Source: Flavobacterium silvisoli (GTDB lineage: Bacteria; Bacteroidota; Bacteroidia; Flavobacteriales; Flavobacteriaceae). From it: a DNA stretch of 64,000 nucleotides. Positions within the stretch are counted from its first letter, which is position 1, and each line of letters opens with the position of its first letter. The stretch spans positions 1 through 64,000 of the forward strand of contig NZ_SJPE01000011.1 of the NCBI RefSeq assembly GCF_004329815.1, read 5' to 3'. Below the pieces are notes generated by a model. That model had not been told where the DNA came from, made no database searches, and saw only the letters and a program-made list of their open reading frames with translations. The position numbers were made by a program, and so were the translations under genes. Shown piece after piece: positions 41,367 through 50,265 of this stretch.

Positions 41367-44300
41367 ATGGTTAATAAGGCAAAAGCATCGTTAGAACTGT
41401 CCTTGTTGGTTTTGGTTTTGTCTTGTTTAATCATTGGCATCGGAATTTATGCTGTCGTTGAAATTCGGGTTTTGAATAAAAGTTCAAAAGAATTATTCAA
41501 TGACCGAATGATTCCGATGGATCAATTGGGGGATGTTCGTTATTTTACATCGGTCGTAATCGCTACCGCTCATCAAACAGATCAAGGAGAGATTTCTTTT
41601 AAAGAATCATTGAATATCATTGAATCGGCTCAGGACAGTATTACTGCTAACTGGAAAAATTACTCGCGTACGTCGCTTACGCCACAGGAAAGGCAAATGG
41701 TGGTCAAGATAACCCCTTTGCTGAACAAATCGTCTCAGATAATTGATAAGTTGCAGGTTACACTTCAAAAACAAGACAAAGTAGCTCTGACGAACCTTGT
41801 GAACAGCGAATTAAAAAGGAATCTCTATACTTTAGAGGATGAAGTCAGTAATCTCCTCAAATTACAAGTTCAAGTCGGAAAAAGGATTTATCGCGACAAT
41901 TCCAAAGTATACGGCAGTTATGTGCAATTGTTTTATTGGACGTTATTTATTGTTTTAGTACTGGCACTTCCTTTTTCATATTACATTATCAGAAAAAATG
42001 CGCGGATTATCAATAGCTTCAATCTTGGAAGAGCAAAGCTGCATCTCACAGAAGACAATTACCGCAACCTTATAGAGTATGCCGGTGAAGCCATTTTAAT
42101 ACTCAATCAGGATACCGAAATCATTGATGTTAACGAATTGGCATGTACTCTTTTAGGGTACGACAGAGAGGAATTGCTCAAGATGCAAATTTCCGATTTG
42201 ATTGCTTCAGAAGATGTTAAAAAGCAAAAGGTAGATATAACCAAAGCAAGAAAAAATAGGATTGCCTTATTGTATCGCAAAGTAAAACGTAAAGACGGAA
42301 GCTATATTGAAACCGAAATTACAAACAGAGTAATGGAAGGAAGAGGCTTTTTTTCAATCATTCGTGATATCACTGAGCGAAATAAAAATGAACTCGCAAT
42401 AAAAGAGTCCGAAGCCAAGTACCGTTATTTATTTAACAACAGTCCGGCCTATATTATCATTTGGGATTTGGAAACGCTCAAAATTCTTGAAATCAACGAT
42501 AATGTGCTGCAAAAGTATGGATACAGTAAAGAAGAGTGGCAAAAAATGACGGTATTGGATTACCGCCCAAAAGAGGAATATGAAAGGATAAAAGAGTTTG
42601 CTCGGTTCATGCAGTACAATGATGAACCAATTACCAAAAGATATTGGCGTCATTATAAAAAAAATGGCGAAGAGATGCTCATGGAAATTGCCTCGCACAA
42701 AATCGTGTACAACCACCGAAAAGCCATATTGTCATTGGCCAATGATGTTACTGAGAAAGTAAAAGCCGAAGAACGTTTGGCCGAACGTGAAGCGCAGCTG
42801 CAATTGTTTATTGAACATAGTCCGGCTTCCTTGGCAATGTTAGACCAAGATTTAAAATATATTGTTACCAGTAAACGCTGGATAACCGATTACAACCTTT
42901 CGAATCAGGAGATAATCGGTAAGTCGCATTATGAAGTGTTTCCCGAAATCGGAGACGAATGGAAACGCATTCACCAACACTGTCTTAAGGGATTTAGTGA
43001 AAAGAAAGATGAGGATACTTTTATCAGAGCCGATGGCAGTGTCGATTGGTTGCGATGGGAAATTCACCCGTGGTACAAGGCTAATGGGGAAGTCGGCGGA
43101 TTGCTGTTTTTTACCGAAGTCATCACCGAACGAAAAAAAGCCACAGAGTTGTTCAAAAACCAATTTGAAAACTCGCCCGATATCATTTTGTACATCAATA
43201 AGTTTTATAAAATAGAAGCCATCAACCGTGGAAATCCGGAAGGCAAATCGAAAGAAGAGTTGGTGGGAGCCGATTGTATAGCGGTTTTGCCGGAAGAAAG
43301 TCGGGAGTTGGTCAGACGCACATTGGAAGCCTGTTTTAAAACCGGCGAAAAGAAGGAAATAGAAAATACTCTGACGCAAGGGCGCTGGGTGCGTTCCCGC
43401 TTGGTTCCTCTGAAAACTAACGATGAGGTCACACACATATTGATATTTGCCACCGATATTACGGAGCGCAAAAAAGCCGAAGAACAACTCATGCAGAGTG
43501 AAGAGAAATACCGCGCACTTACCGAAAACATAAGTGATGCCATTGTACTGGTTGATGAACAATTGCGGATAACGTTTCACAGTCCTTCGGCCGAACAGAT
43601 ATCCGGGTATCGCTACGAGGATGTTGCTTCGCGATCTATTTTTGATTTTGTGTATCCAGAGGATTTGGAAATTGCCAAAGCGTTTTTGACTCAAGTACTC
43701 CGGGCTCCTAACGAACCGATTAATAACCAATTCAGGGTAATTCACAAATCGGGTAAGATAATTTGGGTAGAGGGAACGGCACTTAATTTATTAGATAATA
43801 AAAACATCCGGTCCATTATCATCAACTACCGCGATATTACCAATCGTAAAATACTCGAAGAGCAACAGGCATACATGGTTTCGATAGTCAATACTTCTGA
43901 TGATGCGATTATCAGTGAATCGTTAGAAGGAACTATCATTTCCTGGAACAAAGGTGCTGAACGATTACTTGGGTATGCCGCTCAAGACACCATTGGCAAT
44001 TCTATTGCGATGCTAATTCCCGATTTCTTAAAAGGCGAGGAGTTGGAAATTTTAAATCAAATACAAAAAGGAAGTTCCATAGATCATTACGAAACGCAAC
44101 GAAGGAAAAAAAACGGAGAGATTATATACGTTTCCTTGACCATTTCACCTATCAAAGATGCTACCGGTCAAATTATAGGGGCTTCCAAAATCATGCGCGA
44201 CATCTCAGAACGCAAAAAATTTGAAGACGATTTGATTCATTACAATGAAGAATTGAAAAAGACCAATTCTGAGTTGGATCGGTTTGTGTATAGTGCTTCC

Positions 44301-44975
44301 CACGATTTACGGGCGCCGCTAAAATCAATGCTGGGACTGATTGATATTACCAAAAATGAGTTGGAAGAATCGGCTGATTGTGATAAAACTATGTTGACCG
44401 AACGTTTTGAAATGTTAAACAGAAGTGTGACCAAACTGGATAATTTTATCGAAGACATACTCAATTATTCGCGCAATGCCCGTTTGGAGTTGGAAAGCAA
44501 CGAAATTGATTTTAAAAATTTGATATACGATATCCATGCGAATTTCTTATATTCACAAACCCACAGAGCTATTGACTTTATCGTGCAGGACAATAGTAAA
44601 AGCAAGTTTGTTTCCGATGCGAAGCGTTTGACGGTCATTTTGAATAATATTTTATCTAACGCCTACAAATACTGTGACACTGCTAAGGAAACTTCTTTCA
44701 TCAAAGTAACTTTTGATTGCGACGATCAGTGGGCCAAAATAACAATTGAAGACAATGGTATTGGCATACCCGATACCGAGAAAGACAAAATATTTGATAT
44801 GTTTTATCGCTCTACTATACTCTCAACAGGATCCGGTTTAGGGCTTTATATTGTGAAGGAAACGCTTCAAAAATTGAACGGAACCATCAAAGTAACATCA
44901 ACAGTGCCCGAAGGGACAACGTTTTATATTGAGATTCCCAATCAGTTACAGTCAATCAAAAAAGATAGGTTATGA
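41367..44975 (+). CDS. Multi-PAS membrane-anchored sensor histidine kinase
   Basis: 1202 residues. Two membrane helices (about 9-29 and 190-208) enclose a periplasmic four-helix-bundle sensor of the 4HB_MCP kind. About six PAS/PAC units follow, roughly 230-340, 345-465, 470-590, 592-703, 707-830 and 835-957, each ending in the PAC pattern I-x-R-D-I-T-E-R or D-I-T-E-R-K. The phosphoacceptor is His979 in SASHDLRAPLKSM. The ATPase domain has NNILSNAYKY, IEDNGIGIPD and GSGLGLYIVKE. There is no attached receiver; the response regulator gene overlaps its stop by ATGA. The ligands of the PAS units cannot be read. Confidence 0.93.
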   Translation: MVNKAKASLELSLLVLVLSCLIIGIGIYAVVEIRVLNKSSKELFNDRMIPMDQLGDVRYFTSVVIATAHQTDQGEISFKESLNIIESAQDSITANWKNYSRTSLTPQERQMVVKITPLLNKSSQIIDKLQVTLQKQDKVALTNLVNSELKRNLYTLEDEVSNLLKLQVQVGKRIYRDNSKVYGSYVQLFYWTLFIVLVLALPFSYYIIRKNARIINSFNLGRAKLHLTEDNYRNLIEYAGEAILILNQDTEIIDVNELACTLLGYDREELLKMQISDLIASEDVKKQKVDITKARKNRIALLYRKVKRKDGSYIETEITNRVMEGRGFFSIIRDITERNKNELAIKESEAKYRYLFNNSPAYIIIWDLETLKILEINDNVLQKYGYSKEEWQKMTVLDYRPKEEYERIKEFARFMQYNDEPITKRYWRHYKKNGEEMLMEIASHKIVYNHRKAILSLANDVTEKVKAEERLAEREAQLQLFIEHSPASLAMLDQDLKYIVTSKRWITDYNLSNQEIIGKSHYEVFPEIGDEWKRIHQHCLKGFSEKKDEDTFIRADGSVDWLRWEIHPWYKANGEVGGLLFFTEVITERKKATELFKNQFENSPDIILYINKFYKIEAINRGNPEGKSKEELVGADCIAVLPEESRELVRRTLEACFKTGEKKEIENTLTQGRWVRSRLVPLKTNDEVTHILIFATDITERKKAEEQLMQSEEKYRALTENISDAIVLVDEQLRITFHSPSAEQISGYRYEDVASRSIFDFVYPEDLEIAKAFLTQVLRAPNEPINNQFRVIHKSGKIIWVEGTALNLLDNKNIRSIIINYRDITNRKILEEQQAYMVSIVNTSDDAIISESLEGTIISWNKGAERLLGYAAQDTIGNSIAMLIPDFLKGEELEILNQIQKGSSIDHYETQRRKKNGEIIYVSLTISPIKDATGQIIGASKIMRDISERKKFEDDLIHYNEELKKTNSELDRFVYSASHDLRAPLKSMLGLIDITKNELEESADCDKTMLTERFEMLNRSVTKLDNFIEDILNYSRNARLELESNEIDFKNLIYDIHANFLYSQTHRAIDFIVQDNSKSKFVSDAKRLTVILNNILSNAYKYCDTAKETSFIKVTFDCDDQWAKITIEDNGIGIPDTEKDKIFDMFYRSTILSTGSGLGLYIVKETLQKLNGTIKVTSTVPEGTTFYIEIPNQLQSIKKDRL

Positions 44976-45358
44976 AAACGACACACATATTGCTCATAGA
45001 CGACAATGATATCGACAATTTTATTACCCATCACGTCATTTCAAAAGCGGAGATTGCCGAAAAAATCACGGTCAAAAATTCCGCCATTGAAGCTTTAGAA
45101 TATTTGAGAACCATACGGGATGATTTCGAACAGTTCCCGGATTTAATCTTCCTGGATGTGGCCATGCCCTTGATGGATGGTTTTGGGTTTTTAAATGAAA
45201 TTATCAAATTCCCGAAACTGATCGAAAATCAGTGTTTTGTAGCCATGCTGACCTCATCCAACAATAAAGATGACATTGAGCGGGCGATGCAGTATAGTGT
45301 GGTGAAAAAATATTTTAACAAGCCGTTGAAGATTGAAATGTTGGCGGATATTAGGTAA
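44972..45358 (+). CDS. Stand-alone CheY-like response regulator
   Basis: 128 residues, a receiver domain only. The acidic pocket is Asp11-Asp12 in LLIDDND, the phosphoacceptor is Asp62 in DLIFLDVAMPLMDG, the Thr/Ser switch is in AMLTSSNN and the conserved Lys in YFNKPLK. There is no output domain, so it must act by protein contact or pass on phosphate. It overlaps the kinase stop by 4 bases and is thus translationally coupled to it. The Leu-Ile-Asp-Asp-Asn-Asp start is typical of regulators that follow PAS kinases in flavobacteria. Confidence 0.93.
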   Translation: MKTTHILLIDDNDIDNFITHHVISKAEIAEKITVKNSAIEALEYLRTIRDDFEQFPDLIFLDVAMPLMDGFGFLNEIIKFPKLIENQCFVAMLTSSNNKDDIERAMQYSVVKKYFNKPLKIEMLADIR

Positions 45359-45361
45359 ACG

Positions 45362-48052
45362 CTAGAGATATGCTTTTCGATGGTTTTTCGGTAGCCTGAT
45401 GAAGAACGTTGTCCCAACGCCCAAAGTACTTTCCAACTCAATATCGCCGTTGTAATAATCCATAATCCGTTTGACTATCGATAGCCCGATGCCGGTCGAT
45501 TTCTCTACTTTGGCGAACGATTGAAAAAGATCAAAAATCTTAGACTGGTATCTGGGGTCAATTCCTTGTCCGTTATCCTGAATCGAAATCAGATAATCTG
45601 TATCACTTTCGCTACAGCGTATTTCCACCCATCCCTTTTCTTTATCCATATAATTCACTGCGTTGCTGAGCAGATTTAGAAACAGTTGTTGCATTCTGAA
45701 ACTGTCAATTTCCAAGGTAGGCAAAGTGTCTTTAACGGTTACCGTAACATTTTCGGGGATGTGGATGATATTAATGCAGTTTTGCACCACTTCGTTGAGG
45801 TTGACCAGCTCGTTGAATTCTTTACTGGCATCCAATTTTGAATAGGTCAGGATACCCTGAATAAGGCTGTCCATCTTTTCGACTTTGCTCTCAATCAATT
45901 TAATGTATTCCTGTGATAACGAATTCAATTCTTTGTCATTGTCTTGTTTAATCCAGGAAATTAAGGTATGGATGCTCCTCAATGGCGATTTTAAGTCATG
46001 AGAAACGACTTGAGCGTATTCGTTCAGATATTCATTTTGGCGCTCGAGCTTTTTCAATAAGTCCTCTTTTTGAAGCGCCAATTTTTTTTGCTCGGTTATG
46101 TCCAAATGAATCCCAATGGTTCCGGCCAATTCGCCGTTCATGTTATAATTCGCCGCTCCACTGACCAACCAGTATTTTTCTTCGCCCGATTTTACAGTTA
46201 CCTTTACTTCGGAGGAAGCCGTGTTGTCGCCTTTTTGTTCTGTAATTAATGCTTCATTTTGGCGGAACAATTCCGCTACTTTTTGCCCGATAAGTTCCGG
46301 AATGCTATAACCACTCATATCAGAAAATGACTGATTGGCCAATTGTATGACGTTGTTCGTGTCAATTTCGAGTAGCCCCATATTCATGTTGGCTATTATA
46401 TTGCGGTATTTTTCTTTTTCGGCCTCCAGGCTTTCTTTGTATTTTTTCTTTATCGTGATGTCGTCATAACTCCACAAGTGGCCGCTGTATTGGTTGTCGA
46501 TATTGGCAATGGGGATAAAACTCCGCTCAAAAAATCGGCCATCGGTCAATTCAATTTCTTCGGCAATGACCATTTCCTTCTTTTGGAGAATTTCTTCTAC
46601 GCGTTTGAAATAACGATTTTGGTTTTTGAAAATACTCGTTGTACCGCGCGCCATCAAACCGCTGTCGAGTCCTTTGATTGCATCAGGTTCCGGAGTGATG
46701 CCAAAAAGTTCACAGAATTTTTTGTTGGCCAAAAGTATTTTTTGGTTTTCATCTTCCAAAATGATACCGGTTTGCAAATTGGCGATAATGGCATTCAAAC
46801 GGTTTTTGGATTCAATTAATTGTTGGTTGAATTCTTTTTCAAACGAAATATCGGCCAAAATGGTAAAGTATTTTTTAATATCGCCATTGTCATCCCGGAT
46901 GGCTTTCCCCTGGATGCGAACCCAATATTTCTTTTGAAATTTATCGTAGAAAATCATTTCACCGTCAAACGGCAATCCTTCTCGCATTTGCTCCGCCAAA
47001 TAACGAATCATCTCCGGGTCGGTTCCCGACCCGTAAAGTAACAGTTCGGGTTTTTGGCCAATGATTTCAGCTAGGGAATACTGTGTGAGTTCCAGAAAAC
47101 TAGAATTTACCCAGTCAATTCTCCCGTCTTTGTCTGAAATAAAAATCGGGTTGCTGTTGGTTTCCGCAATCGAAGACAAGAGCAACAACTGTTCTTCCCG
47201 TTCTTTCTCGGTGGTGACGTCTTCTAAAATGGCAAAATAATAAATCACGGCTCCCGTTTCATTTCTGATGGGTTGTTTGGTAGTTTTGTACCACGAGAGC
47301 TGTCCGTTTTTGTTTTGATAAGCGTTTTCCGATTCAAACAAAATCCCTTTTTTAAATCCGTCAATAACAGTTTCTATTTCAGATTTTTGAGATAATTTAC
47401 TTGGACCGATTTTTAAAATATTTTCTCCTACTGTTTTTTTCAAATCACTCTCAATAATTTTTAAAAAAGCGGTATTGCCCCACAAAATTTTTCCATCGGT
47501 ATCGGTTAAAACCACACCGTTTTTATTGGCACTGGCCACCAAGGAGAGTTTGTTTAACTCTTCTTTGTCTTTTGTTAACTGCTTACTTTGCTCATCTACC
47601 TTAATGACCAGCTCTTTCAATTCGGTATTGTTGGCTTCCTGATTTTTTAAAATATGCAGCACATCCAGCAAGGGGTCATGAGGGGCAAAATCATTAGGCG
47701 AGAGTTTTTTGCGCGTGGTTTCTTTCATAGAAATAAGCCATGGAGAACCAACAAAAAGAAACCCTCGGTCTTGCGGTCTGATTTGTCCCCGAAATATAAT
47801 TTCACTGTTTGTTTTAGCTGCAAAAACTATGGATTGGTTAGAAAAATCAACAAAATGTTCCTTTGTTATCTTTTCGATAAACGGTTTAAGTAAAGTGAAG
47901 TGTTCAGGAAATGATTGTCCTTTTAATTCGGGTAAAAGTTTGTGTATGCTGTTGCCCACCCGCTCAATCATGAGGTTCTCATCGATTAAAATGTAAAACG
48001 GAAAAAGTTCGTTCAAACTGTCTCCGTCTAAATTGAGTTGAAAGTCTTTCAT
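45362..48052 (-). CDS. Soluble PAS histidine kinase with HNOBA-like N terminus
   Basis: 896 residues and no membrane helix. The N terminus (FYILIDENLMIERVGNSIHK, and FRGQIRPQDRGFLFVGSPWL) resembles the heme-NO-binding-associated (HNOBA) domain. A coiled coil follows (about 138-170), then four PAS/PAC units (about 172-290, 295-415, 420-545, 548-665), each ending D-I-T or D-V-T. The kinase core has the phospho-His685 in VVSHDLKSPLRSI, N-box LLSNAVNYMD, and GTGIGLSIVKRI-like SKIFDLFQSF and STGIGLSIVKRIM. It ends three bases from the stop of the opposite response regulator, so the regulator may serve both kinases. No H-NOX sensor gene is in the window. Confidence 0.88.
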   Translation of the reverse strand: MKDFQLNLDGDSLNELFPFYILIDENLMIERVGNSIHKLLPELKGQSFPEHFTLLKPFIEKITKEHFVDFSNQSIVFAAKTNSEIIFRGQIRPQDRGFLFVGSPWLISMKETTRKKLSPNDFAPHDPLLDVLHILKNQEANNTELKELVIKVDEQSKQLTKDKEELNKLSLVASANKNGVVLTDTDGKILWGNTAFLKIIESDLKKTVGENILKIGPSKLSQKSEIETVIDGFKKGILFESENAYQNKNGQLSWYKTTKQPIRNETGAVIYYFAILEDVTTEKEREEQLLLLSSIAETNSNPIFISDKDGRIDWVNSSFLELTQYSLAEIIGQKPELLLYGSGTDPEMIRYLAEQMREGLPFDGEMIFYDKFQKKYWVRIQGKAIRDDNGDIKKYFTILADISFEKEFNQQLIESKNRLNAIIANLQTGIILEDENQKILLANKKFCELFGITPEPDAIKGLDSGLMARGTTSIFKNQNRYFKRVEEILQKKEMVIAEEIELTDGRFFERSFIPIANIDNQYSGHLWSYDDITIKKKYKESLEAEKEKYRNIIANMNMGLLEIDTNNVIQLANQSFSDMSGYSIPELIGQKVAELFRQNEALITEQKGDNTASSEVKVTVKSGEEKYWLVSGAANYNMNGELAGTIGIHLDITEQKKLALQKEDLLKKLERQNEYLNEYAQVVSHDLKSPLRSIHTLISWIKQDNDKELNSLSQEYIKLIESKVEKMDSLIQGILTYSKLDASKEFNELVNLNEVVQNCINIIHIPENVTVTVKDTLPTLEIDSFRMQQLFLNLLSNAVNYMDKEKGWVEIRCSESDTDYLISIQDNGQGIDPRYQSKIFDLFQSFAKVEKSTGIGLSIVKRIMDYYNGDIELESTLGVGTTFFIRLPKNHRKAYL

Positions 48053-48381
48053 GTGTAGGCTTGTAAGTTGATGGTGATGAACATCAATTCATTTGCGACT
48101 TTTTGCAAAATTTGACTCATCATCGCTTACATCAAAACTATTTTTTGTTGAGGTAAGGTTTATTTTTGTTTCATTTCAAAATAACGAAAAAAAAATGAAA
48201 CTTGACTTTTTTACAACCATTCCTTTTGGTTAAAACAAAATGTTTTTTTGTCAAAAACATTCTTAATAACTTTGACAGATTTGATTTCAAAAATCCTTGT
48301 AAATCCACTATATTAGCGCATCAGAGGTTGTTGCCAATACAATGGTCTAACGCAACCCAGTTTAAATCGTTACTATTTAAA
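48053..48381. promoter_or_regulatory. Divergent regulatory region before parE
   Basis: No gene is accepted here. It has TATTTTTG at 48161-48168 and TAACTTTG at 48267-48274 as candidate -7 boxes toward parE, and an inverted repeat GTTTCATTT (48168-48176) / AAATGAAAC (48193-48201). Closer to the kinase, TTGATG and CATCAA face each other near 48070-48090. Confidence 0.4.
48247..48274 (+). promoter_or_regulatory. parE promoter candidate
   Basis: TTTG 48247-48250, 16 bases (short), TAACTTTG 48267-48274. It lies inside the longest open frame (ATG 48202) and so supports the start at 48382. Confidence 0.45.
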
Positions 48382-50238
48382 ATGACAGAACAAAATCAAT
48401 ATACCGAGGATAATATTCGCTCGCTCGATTGGAAAGAACACATTCGCATGCGTCCCGGAATGTATATCGGAAAACTCGGAGACGGGTCGTCGCCCGATGA
48501 TGGTATCTATATCTTGCTTAAAGAGGTCATTGATAACTGTATCGATGAATTTGTCATGGGCGCCGGAAAAGTTATCGAGGTTACCATCAAAGACAAAATG
48601 GTGACTGTGCGCGATTACGGTCGTGGTATCCCCTTGGGTAAAGTAGTTGATGTAGTTTCTAAAATGAATACCGGAGGAAAATACGACTCCAAAGCATTTA
48701 AGAAATCGGTAGGTTTGAACGGGGTGGGTACCAAAGCGGTAAATGCCTTGTCCAATTTCTTCAGAGTAGAATCGGTTCGCGACAATCAGCAAAAAGCTGC
48801 CGAATTTTCAGCCGGAAATTTAACAATGGAGGAAGATATTCAGGAATCAACCAAGCGCAAAGGAACCAAAGTTGCTTTTGTAGCCGATGAAACCATCTTC
48901 AAAAACTACAAATACCGTAATGAATATGTAGTCCGCATGCTCAAAAACTATTGTTATTTGAACACAGGATTGACTATATATTACAACGGCGAAAAGTTTT
49001 TTTCCAACAACGGATTAAAAGATTTATTAGAAGAAACCATTGCCGAAGAGGATATGCAATATCCCATCATTCATTTGTTGGGTGATGACATTGAAGTAGC
49101 ATTAACCCACAGTAAATCGCAATATTCAGAAGAATACCATTCTTTCGTTAACGGACAAAACACTACACAAGGTGGAACACATTTGGCGGCTTTCCGCGAG
49201 GCTATAGTCAAAACGATTAAAGAATTTTACAACAAACCTTTTGAAGCTTCCGATATAAGAAAATCAATTGTTTCGGCTATTTCGGTAAAAGTCGAAGAGC
49301 CGGTGTTTGAGTCGCAAACCAAAACCAAATTGGGCTCAACTGAGATTGGTCCGAAAGGCCCGTCGGTACGAACATTTGTCAACGATTTTATCAAAACTAA
49401 GCTCGATAATTTTTTACATAAAAATCCTGAAACTGCTGACTTGCTGTTACGCAAAATTCTTCAGGCGGAACGAGAGCGTAAAGAGTTGTCCGGAATTCGG
49501 AAATTAGCCAAAGACCGCGCTAAAAAAGCAAGTCTGCACAACAAGAAGTTAAGGGATTGCCGGGTGCATTTAACCGACGCCAAAAATCCGAGAAGCTTAG
49601 AAAGTACTTTATTCATTACCGAGGGAGACTCGGCTTCGGGTTCAATTACCAAAAGTAGGGATGTAAATACTCAGGCGGTATTCAGTTTGCGCGGTAAACC
49701 GTTGAACTCCTACGGTATGACTAAAAAGATAGTGTACGAAAACGAAGAGTTTAACTTATTGCAGGCCGCTTTGGACATTGAAGAGGATTACGACAACCTG
49801 CGTTACAACAACATTGTCATTGCTACCGATGCCGATGTTGACGGAATGCACATCCGATTGTTGTTGATTACATTCTTTTTGCAGTTTTTCCCCGAATTAA
49901 TCAAAGAAGGACACTTGTACATCCTGCAAACGCCTTTATTTCGTGTCCGCAACAAGAAAGAAACCATCTATTGTTATTCTGAACAAGAACGGGTTGATGC
50001 CATTGAAAAGTTGAAACCAAAACCCGAAATTACCCGATTCAAAGGATTAGGAGAAATATCACCCGACGAGTTCAAGCATTTTATCGGACAGGATATTCGC
50101 CTAGATCCGGTAATGTTAGACAAAGCTACCTCGATAGAAACGTTACTCGAGTTTTATATGGGTAAAAATACCCCGGACAGACAGGATTTTATCATCAACA
50201 ATTTGAAGGTAGAACTTGACGTAGTCGAAAAAAATTAA
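48382..50238 (+). CDS. parE: DNA topoisomerase IV subunit B
   Basis: 618 residues from ATG 48382 ([20 protein letters not shown]). An in-frame ATG lies 60 codons upstream, but that stretch is promoter sequence. The GHKL ATPase has [36 protein letters not shown] and [14 protein letters not shown]; the TOPRIM part has [12 protein letters not shown] and [16 protein letters not shown]. With ParC it decatenates replicated chromosomes. ParE rather than GyrB is chosen from the missing GyrB-type insert, the length and the adjacent parC. parC begins 27 bases downstream. Confidence 0.93.
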   Translation: MTEQNQYTEDNIRSLDWKEHIRMRPGMYIGKLGDGSSPDDGIYILLKEVIDNCIDEFVMGAGKVIEVTIKDKMVTVRDYGRGIPLGKVVDVVSKMNTGGKYDSKAFKKSVGLNGVGTKAVNALSNFFRVESVRDNQQKAAEFSAGNLTMEEDIQESTKRKGTKVAFVADETIFKNYKYRNEYVVRMLKNYCYLNTGLTIYYNGEKFFSNNGLKDLLEETIAEEDMQYPIIHLLGDDIEVALTHSKSQYSEEYHSFVNGQNTTQGGTHLAAFREAIVKTIKEFYNKPFEASDIRKSIVSAISVKVEEPVFESQTKTKLGSTEIGPKGPSVRTFVNDFIKTKLDNFLHKNPETADLLLRKILQAERERKELSGIRKLAKDRAKKASLHNKKLRDCRVHLTDAKNPRSLESTLFITEGDSASGSITKSRDVNTQAVFSLRGKPLNSYGMTKKIVYENEEFNLLQAALDIEEDYDNLRYNNIVIATDADVDGMHIRLLLITFFLQFFPELIKEGHLYILQTPLFRVRNKKETIYCYSEQERVDAIEKLKPKPEITRFKGLGEISPDEFKHFIGQDIRLDPVMLDKATSIETLLEFYMGKNTPDRQDFIINNLKVELDVVEKN

Positions 50239-50265
50239 GAACAGCATACTGAACATTCAGCTTAC

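Noticed and set aside
42852..43745. Minus-strand open frame of 297 codons within the PAS kinase
   Set aside because: Antisense to PAS domains; Phe- and Arg-rich without motifs.
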